Assembly: GCA_964638815.1 (NCBI GenBank)
Contig: CAZXBB010000385.1
Span: 1-6,121 of the forward strand
Direction: 5' to 3'
Length of the DNA: 6,121 bases
DNA from: CAZXBB01 sp964638815
GTDB lineage: Bacteria > Planctomycetota > Phycisphaerae > Phycisphaerales > SM1A02
Shown here piece by piece: positions 1 through 4,099 of this stretch. The stretch's first letter is position 1, and each line of letters begins with the position of its first letter. The notes beneath the pieces are model-generated. The model was given only the letters and a program-made list of their open reading frames with translations, made no database searches and was not told where the DNA came from. The position numbers and the translations under genes were made by a program.

Positions 1-86
1 GACCCCCGCACCAACCCCCGCACCAACCCCCGCACCAACCCCCGCACCGACCCCCCGCACCAACCCCGCACCAACCCCCGCACCGT
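1..86. repeat. 12-bp C-rich tandem repeat, 7 copies
   Basis: The unit is CCCCCGCACCAA. Copies lie at 3-14, 15-26, 27-38, 39-50, 51-63, 64-74 and 75-86. Copy 4 ends in GA and copy 7 in GT instead of AA. Copy 5 has one extra C (13 bp) and copy 6 lacks one C (11 bp), so the two length changes cancel. The array begins at the window edge and probably continues to the left. The period is a multiple of three: one plus-strand frame reads as a Pro-Ala-Pro-Thr repeat, is disturbed between the two length changes, and reaches a TGA at 119-121. The array could therefore be the low-complexity 3' end of an upstream gene or plain intergenic satellite DNA. The window does not decide this. Confidence 0.95.
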
Positions 87-157
87 CCGAAGGTACGCGA
101 CGCCCGCTGCGGCCGCAATGAGCCGCTCGCCGGAAGACGCGACGCAAGGGGCGGCGG

Positions 158-186
158 TTGTCGGGTACCCTGTGCGCCGATACAGT
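158..186 (+). promoter_or_regulatory. Putative sigma70-type promoter of metK
   Basis: A -35-like TTGTCG (158-163) and a -10-like TACAGT (181-186) are separated by exactly 17 bp; each matches its consensus at 4 of 6 positions. Transcription would start near 192-194, giving a metK leader of about 53 nt. The -10 hexamer lies inside the palindrome at 176-193. In GC-rich DNA two 4/6 hexamers are weak evidence; the ideal spacing and the position ahead of metK are the main support. Confidence 0.4.
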
Positions 187-193
187 TATCGGC
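176..193. promoter_or_regulatory. Perfect 7-bp inverted repeat over the metK -10 region
   Basis: GCCGATA (176-182) and TATCGGC (187-193) are exact reverse complements around a 4-nt CAGT centre, and the repeat covers the proposed -10 hexamer. A repressor operator is one reading. The other is an intrinsic terminator for an upstream plus-strand gene, since TCTTT follows at 194-198, though that tract is short and interrupted. The two readings predict different things and the sequence alone does not separate them. Confidence 0.5.
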
Positions 194-196
194 TCT

Positions 197-218
197 TTCA
201 TCCAATGATCCGGATGAA
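197..218 (+). promoter_or_regulatory. Stem-loop in the metK 5' leader
   Basis: TTCATCC (197-203) and GGATGAA (212-218) form a perfect 7-bp stem with an 8-nt loop, ending 15 nt before the metK Shine-Dalgarno sequence. CTTTC at 195-199 is also complementary to GAAAG at 233-237 inside that Shine-Dalgarno, so the left arm could alternatively mask the ribosome site. It matches no SAM or SAH riboswitch class that I can recognise by eye. Confidence 0.45.
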
Positions 219-232
219 CGAATCTATTTGAC

Positions 233-238
233 GAAAGG
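233..238 (+). promoter_or_regulatory. metK ribosome binding site
   Basis: GAAAGG lies 7 nt before the ATG at 246. It is the clearest Shine-Dalgarno match in the window, and it fixes the metK start at that ATG rather than at the in-frame TTG at 228, which lies upstream of it. Confidence 0.7.
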
Positions 239-245
239 CCCGTCC

Positions 246-1445
246 ATGTCGCTGCGCCCCTACCTCTTCACATCCGAGTCGGTCTCGATGGGCCACCCGG
301 ACAAACTCGCCGACCAGATCTCCGACGCGATCCTCGACGCCATGATCCGGGAGGATCCGAAGAGCCGCGTCGCCTGCGAGACGCTGGTCACGACCGGCAT
401 GGCGCTCATCGCGGGCGAGGTGACCTGTGACGGGTACGTGGACATTCCCGCGCTCGTGCGCAAGACCGTGCTCGACATCGGGTATGACGACGGCGACAAG
501 GGCTTCGACGGCAACGCCTGCGCGGTGCTCGTCTCGCTCGATCAGCAGAGCCCGGACATTGCCCAGGGCGTTGACGAAGGGGTCAACAAGGAGCAGGGCG
601 CGGGCGACCAGGGGCTGATGTTCGGCTACGCGTGCAACGAGACGCCGAACCTGATGCCGCTCCCGATCGACCTCGCGCACCGGCTGGTCGCCACCCAGGC
701 GAAGGTCCGGCGGGCAAACACGATCCCGCACCTGCGTCCGGACGCCAAGAGCCAGGTCACCGTGGAGTACGTGGGCAACACGCCCCAGCGTCTGGACACG
801 ATCGTGATCTCGACCCAGCACGGGCCGGAGTGGAACCAGAACCAGCACGCGCTCAAGGACGCGGTGATCGATCACATCATCAAGCCGGTGGTCGGCGAGT
901 GGTGGAACGACGACATCACGATCCATGTCAATCCGACCGGCAAGTTCCAGCTCGGCGGGCCCCACGGCGACTGCGGGCTCACGGGACGCAAGATCATCGT
1001 CGACACCTACGGCGGACGCGGCCGTCACGGCGGCGGCGCATTCTCCGGTAAGGACCCGTCGAAGGTGGACCGCTCCGCCGCGTACATGGCGCGATACATC
1101 GCCAAGAACGTGGTCGCCGCGGAGCTGGCCGACGTCTGCGAGCTGCAGTTGAGCTACGCGATCGGCGTGGCGGCGCCGACTTCGATCCACGTGGACTGCC
1201 ACGGCACGGCGAAGATCGACGAGACGAAGCTCGAATCGCTCATCTGCGAGCACTTCCGCCTCACGCCGCGCGGCATCATCGAGACGCTCGACCTGCTGCG
1301 TCCGATCTACCGGGTGACGGCCGCCCACGGTCACTTCGGCCGCGAGCCGGGCGAGGGCGGACCGGGCACGTTCACCTGGGAGGAGACGGACAAGGCCGCC
1401 GCGCTGAAGGCGGCGGCCGGGAGCTTCGCGGAAGCGACGGCGTAG
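246..1445 (+). CDS. metK: S-adenosylmethionine synthetase
   Basis: This cytoplasmic enzyme condenses ATP with L-methionine to give S-adenosylmethionine, releasing phosphate and pyrophosphate; it needs Mg2+ and K+. The product is 399 residues, normal for bacterial MetK (about 385-400). GHPDK at residues 16-20 supplies the conserved His17 and the metal-binding Asp19. GAGDQGLMFGYA at 118-129 is the first family signature and GGGAFSGKDP at 262-271 the second (P-loop-like). The C-terminal TFTWEETDKA segment is also typical. The ATG at 246 is chosen over the in-frame TTG at 228 because GAAAGG lies 7 nt upstream and MetK alignments begin close to this Met. The upstream dyads suggest regulation at promoter or leader level. 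A DinB-like gene follows after 20 bp and is probably co-transcribed. All recognised motifs are intact. Confidence 0.98.
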   Translation: MSLRPYLFTSESVSMGHPDKLADQISDAILDAMIREDPKSRVACETLVTTGMALIAGEVTCDGYVDIPALVRKTVLDIGYDDGDKGFDGNACAVLVSLDQQSPDIAQGVDEGVNKEQGAGDQGLMFGYACNETPNLMPLPIDLAHRLVATQAKVRRANTIPHLRPDAKSQVTVEYVGNTPQRLDTIVISTQHGPEWNQNQHALKDAVIDHIIKPVVGEWWNDDITIHVNPTGKFQLGGPHGDCGLTGRKIIVDTYGGRGRHGGGAFSGKDPSKVDRSAAYMARYIAKNVVAAELADVCELQLSYAIGVAAPTSIHVDCHGTAKIDETKLESLICEHFRLTPRGIIETLDLLRPIYRVTAAHGHFGREPGEGGPGTFTWEETDKAAALKAAAGSFAEATA

Positions 1446-1465
1446 CCTCCCACCAGCCTCGACCG

Positions 1466-1930
1466 ATGTCACACCCGATCAACCGCACGCTGCTGACGAT
1501 CCTCGACAACCAGGCGGCGCGCACCGACGCGGCGCTCGACGATCTGCGCGAGGACGTGTTCACGACCGATGCCCCCGAGGACTGCCATTCGATCCGCGAC
1601 ATCGGACGACACCTGGTCCTCCTCCGTCGTTTCCAGATGATGCTGCTTGGATCGGCCCGCGCGGAGAGCGTGGCCGCGCCCGAGGCGATCGACACCGTCG
1701 ATGATCTGCGCAGCGCGCTCGACGCGGCCACGCGCGAGCTGCGCGCCGCGATCGAAGAGCATGATCCCGACGACTGGTACGTCGTTCCCGATCCGCCGCG
1801 CGAGGGCAAGTGGGGCGAGCTCCCGACGATCGAGCGTTTCTCGCGTCCGTTCGCCGACTTCACGAACCACCTGGGGAGCATCCGCGTGCTGCGCCGGATC
1901 CGCCGAAACGCATGCGAGCGGACGCAATGA
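1466..1930 (+). CDS. DinB-like four-helix-bundle protein (putative)
   Basis: This is a soluble, mostly helical 154-residue protein with no signal peptide or membrane segment. I read it as a divergent DinB/YfiT-type metal-binding fold from two features. First, HSIRDIGRHLVLLRRF at 41-56 resembles the helix that carries the first metal-binding His (here His49). Second, FADFTNHLGSIRVLRR at 129-144 resembles the C-terminal helix, usually HxxxH, here Asp131-x3-His135. The metal triad would be His49/Asp131/His135, with Asp in place of one His. Known members include thiol transferases and many proteins of unknown role, so no reaction can be assigned. The ATG at 1466 has no clear Shine-Dalgarno, which fits translation coupled to metK 20 bp upstream. 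The coding bias matches its neighbours. The gene is real with good confidence; the family is tentative. Confidence 0.6.
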   Translation: MSHPINRTLLTILDNQAARTDAALDDLREDVFTTDAPEDCHSIRDIGRHLVLLRRFQMMLLGSARAESVAAPEAIDTVDDLRSALDAATRELRAAIEEHDPDDWYVVPDPPREGKWGELPTIERFSRPFADFTNHLGSIRVLRRIRRNACERTQ

Positions 1931-1937
1931 GACGCTC

Positions 1938-2005
1938 GCTTCCGGAAAGCTGGGCAAACGCGCGAACATGGGCAAACACGCGGTTCTCATTTGCTTCGGG
2001 AAAGC
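1938..2005. repeat. Nested pair of direct repeats (A-B-B'-A')
   Basis: In the gap after the DinB-like gene, GCTTCCGGAAAGC (1938-1950) recurs as GCTTCGGGAAAGC (1993-2005), 12 of 13 identical. Between them TGGGCAAACGCGCG (1951-1964) recurs as TGGGCAAACACGCG (1969-1982), 13 of 14 identical with an 18-bp period. The outer element contains the palindrome TTCCGGAA in its first copy. An open frame of 88 codons crosses this stretch from an ATG at 1927, but it has no recognisable domain and runs through the terminator, so I treat the region as non-coding. Confidence 0.8.
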
Positions 2006-2063
2006 GGCGCGCCGCCGTAGCTGAAACACGCTCCCTCGGCCACGATGGGCGGCGTATTTCTGC

Positions 2064-2103
2064 GCCGGCGTGTCTTTCCCCCGGGAGAGCGCGCCGGCTT
2101 TTT
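2064..2103 (+). terminator. Intrinsic terminator after the metK / DinB-like unit
   Basis: GCCGGCGTG (2064-2072) pairs with CGCGCCGGC (2090-2098) in a 9-bp stem with one G-U pair, and five T follow at once (2099-2103). TCT (2073-2075) can pair with AGA (2086-2088) to lengthen the stem past a bulged G2089. The T-run lies only on the plus strand, so it should end transcripts from metK and the DinB-like gene and separate them from rsmB. No promoter for rsmB is evident in the remaining 68 bp, which are pyrimidine-rich. Confidence 0.8.
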
Positions 2104-2171
2104 CGTGAGGCCTCCTTCATCTTCATCCCTTCGCGTCTCCGCGCACCCGGGCCTCCGCGCCCCCTTCCACC

Positions 2172-3476
2172 ATGTCTCCCCGCGACCTCGTAACGCAACG
2201 CGTCGCCGGTCGCGCGCGGACCTTCCCCGAGATGGACCTCGCGCCGATCGTGCTCGACGGTCTCGCCCCGCGTGACGCGGCGCTCGCGTCGGCGATCGAT
2301 CACGCCGTCGCGCGGCACTGGCGCGCGCTCGTCACGGTCATCGGGACGCAGTTGAGCCGCTCGTGGGAGCAGACCGAGACGAAGCTCCAGGCGACGCTCC
2401 TCGTGGGCGGCGCGCAGCTCCTTCTCATGGACCGTCTGCCGGCGCACGCGGTGATCAACGAGGCGGTGGCGACGGCGAAGCGCGTGGTGCGCCCCGGCGC
2501 GGGCGGGCTCGTGAACGCGGTCCTGCGGAAAGTCGCGGGATTGCGCGGCGAGGCGGTGGACACGCACGACCCGACGCGGCGCGACGAGCTGCCGCTTCCC
2601 GACGGCGGCGCGCGGCGTCTGGCCGAGCCGGTGTTCGACGCCGATCCATGGATGCGGCTCGGCCAGCAGACTTCGCACGCCGACGAGCTGATCGCTCGCT
2701 GGCGCGCGTGCTTCGGCGACGAGGCCGCGCGAAAGCTGGCGATGCACGGGCTCGTTCACGCACCGTTGATCGTGGCCGGACTGCCGGGATCGCCGCCGCA
2801 CTGCGAGCCGCACCTGCACCCCGGATTCCACGTCTACACCGGACCGCGCGCCGAGCTTGACGGCCTCCTCGCGGCGCACCCCGCGGCGCGCGTTCAGGAT
2901 CCGACCTCGGCGCGGCCCGTCGAGAGCACGCGCGGGCTCCGGCCTCTTCTGATCGTGGACGCATGCGCCGGGAAGGGGACGAAGACGAAGCAGCTCGCGG
3001 CTCTCCATCCGCAGGCGAGCGTGATCGCGGCCGACCTCGAGCCGGCGCGCTCCCGGGTGCTGCATCGTGCATTCGCGGGCGACGATCGCGTCGCGGTCGT
3101 CCCCTACCGGGAGCTCCTCGCCTCGCGTCCGGAGGCGGACCTTCTCGTGCTGGACGTCCCGTGCTCGAACACCGGCGTCCTCGCGCGGCGCGTCGAGGCC
3201 CGGCACCGCTTCTCATCCGAGACGCTCACGCGGCTGCGCGACCTGCAGCGGCAGATCGTGGCCGACACGCTCCCATTGATGGCGGCGAGCGGACACCTTC
3301 TCTACGCGACGTGCAGCGTGGATCCCACGGAGAACGAGGAGCAGATCGCCTGGCTCACACGCTGGCACCCCATGGAGGTCGTCCGGACGGTGGCCACGCC
3401 CCCGACCGGCGTGCCCGGCGATCCCGCGTCCGCGTTCACCGACGGGGGCTTCCACGCCGTCCTCCGGCACGCGTGA
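2172..3476 (+). CDS. rsmB: 16S rRNA (cytosine-967-C5)-methyltransferase
   Basis: This enzyme transfers the methyl group of SAM to C5 of a 16S rRNA cytosine (C967 in E. coli numbering). The product is 434 residues, close to E. coli RsmB (429). The N-terminal part, about residues 1-140, is a NusB-like RNA-binding domain with the typical INEAVATAKR and GGLVNAVLRKV segments. The catalytic domain starts with motif I, DACAGKGTKTKQL, from Asp263. Motif IV is DVPCSNTGVL at 328-337, with Cys331 assisting product release. Motif VI is YATCSVDPTENE, with Cys381 the expected covalent nucleophile. Motif I departs from the common CAAPGGKT form, and motif IV has N where E. coli RsmB has G. No Shine-Dalgarno precedes the ATG at 2172. 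The Met at 2232 (residue 21) is an alternative start but would trim the N-terminal helix. A terminator upstream implies its own promoter. Confidence 0.93.
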   Translation: MSPRDLVTQRVAGRARTFPEMDLAPIVLDGLAPRDAALASAIDHAVARHWRALVTVIGTQLSRSWEQTETKLQATLLVGGAQLLLMDRLPAHAVINEAVATAKRVVRPGAGGLVNAVLRKVAGLRGEAVDTHDPTRRDELPLPDGGARRLAEPVFDADPWMRLGQQTSHADELIARWRACFGDEAARKLAMHGLVHAPLIVAGLPGSPPHCEPHLHPGFHVYTGPRAELDGLLAAHPAARVQDPTSARPVESTRGLRPLLIVDACAGKGTKTKQLAALHPQASVIAADLEPARSRVLHRAFAGDDRVAVVPYRELLASRPEADLLVLDVPCSNTGVLARRVEARHRFSSETLTRLRDLQRQIVADTLPLMAASGHLLYATCSVDPTENEEQIAWLTRWHPMEVVRTVATPPTGVPGDPASAFTDGGFHAVLRHA

Positions 3477-3506
3477 CCCACGCCGGCGCGGAGGTCTGTT
3501 AGGATC

Positions 3507-3534
3507 CGTGTCTGCCAGCCCGTGTCTGTCAGCC
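3507..3534. repeat. Tandem 14-bp duplication before the IIA gene
   Basis: CGTGTCTGCCAGCC (3507-3520) is followed directly by CGTGTCTGTCAGCC (3521-3534), with one mismatch in 14. The period is not a multiple of three, so it is not a protein repeat. It lies between the rsmB stop and the likely IIA start and includes the GTG at 3508, the furthest upstream in-frame start of that gene. Confidence 0.8.
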
Positions 3535-3567
3535 ACGCACCAGCGTGCCCGAACGACTCCCATTGCG

Positions 3568-4038
3568 ATGCTCACGAAGACAATGAAGATCGCCGATATT
3601 CTCGCTCCGGCTGCGGTCAAGTCGCCACTCGACTCGAAGGAGAAGCAGGCGGTCATTCACGAGCTCATCGACCTGCTCGCGGACGCCGGCCTCATCGTCG
3701 ATCCCCAGAAGCTGAAGGCGGTCGTCTGGGAGCGCGAGCTCCAGCGCTCGACGGGCATCGGCGAGGGGCTCGCCATCCCGCACGGGAAGGCTGATTGCTC
3801 GTCGAAACTCGTGATGGCCGTCGGTCGCCCGGCCGCCCCCATCGACTTCGCGTCGGTGGACCGCAAGCCGGTGCAGCTCGTCGTGCTCCTTGCGTCGCCG
3901 CCCGGGAAGACTGCAGACCACATCCAGGCCCTCGGCAGGATCAGCCGCCTGATGGTCAACCCGGATTTTCGGGAGGCCGCCTACCGCGCGGAGACGGCGG
4001 AGGAGCTGTATGAGCTCTTTGCCGAGGCCGATGGCTGA
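3568..4038 (+). CDS. PTS IIA domain protein (fructose/nitrogen type, PtsN-like)
   Basis: A single-domain cytoplasmic EIIA of the fructose/mannitol/nitrogen class, which accepts phosphate from a HPr-type protein on a histidine. From the ATG at 3568 it is 156 residues, like E. coli PtsN. The signature STGIGEGLAIPHGK carries the phosphoacceptor His72 (codon 3781-3783). The later PIDFASVDRKPVQLVVLLASP and HIQALGRISRLM segments are also typical. No EIIB, EIIC, HPr or EI gene is in the window, which favours a regulatory role over sugar transport. This is inference. The start is uncertain: ATG 3583 begins exactly at the family's MKIADIL start, ATG 3568 adds five residues, and GTG 3508 adds 25, much of it encoded by a 14-bp duplication. 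None has a well-spaced Shine-Dalgarno. It lies 91 bp after rsmB and converges on the Fe-S gene. Confidence 0.9.
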   Translation: MLTKTMKIADILAPAAVKSPLDSKEKQAVIHELIDLLADAGLIVDPQKLKAVVWERELQRSTGIGEGLAIPHGKADCSSKLVMAVGRPAAPIDFASVDRKPVQLVVLLASPPGKTADHIQALGRISRLMVNPDFREAAYRAETAEELYELFAEADG

Positions 4039-4055
4039 GTGACTGACTGAGTGAG
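4036..4055. repeat. TGAG/TGAC tetranucleotide array at the IIA stop
   Basis: TGAG TGAC TGAC TGAG TGAG runs from the IIA stop codon itself. Because the period is four, its TGA triplets at 4036, 4040, 4044, 4048 and 4052 fall in all three plus-strand frames, so any readthrough would end within a few codons. It may be no more than a small microsatellite. Confidence 0.85.
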
Positions 4056-4099
4056 AGCTGCCGGGCGGCCAGCGAGGGAGCGGGGCTCGCGTCTCACTC
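4049..4099. terminator. Inverted repeat in the convergent gap
   Basis: GAGTGAGA (4049-4056) and TCTCACTC (4092-4099) are exact 8-bp reverse complements 35 nt apart. The right arm overlaps the stop codon of the minus-strand Fe-S gene. Two smaller stems fit between them: GCTGCC with GG-CAGC (4057-4073, one bulge) and GAGC/GCTC (4078-4088). The position between convergent genes suits a shared terminator, but neither strand has a T-run after the stem, so this would not be a classical intrinsic terminator. Confidence 0.4.

Noticed and set aside
1..86. CRISPR array or plasmid iterons
   Set aside because: The copies are contiguous 12-mers with no spacers and no adjacent cas or replication gene, so this is a simple tandem repeat.
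87..245. Known SAM or SAH riboswitch before metK
   Set aside because: The leader is only about 50 nt from the proposed transcript start, and I could not match it to the class patterns I know. Only the hairpins are reported.
228..245. TTG at 228 as the metK start
   Set aside because: The Shine-Dalgarno at 233-238 lies downstream of it and is well placed for ATG 246; the extra six residues are not expected in MetK.
198..1472. Long minus-strand open frame opposite metK
   Set aside because: It mirrors the metK coding frame in high-GC DNA, is Arg/Val/Asp-rich with no recognisable domain, and metK on the plus strand is certain.
1927..2193. 88-codon frame whose ATG overlaps the DinB-like stop (ATGA)
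   Set aside because: It runs through a strong terminator hairpin and into the rsmB start, has no domain signal, and ends in low-complexity Pro/Arg sequence.
1860..3206. Long minus-strand open frame opposite the DinB-like gene and rsmB
   Set aside because: It is very Arg-rich with no motifs, crosses the terminator on the wrong strand, and overlaps a clear rsmB.
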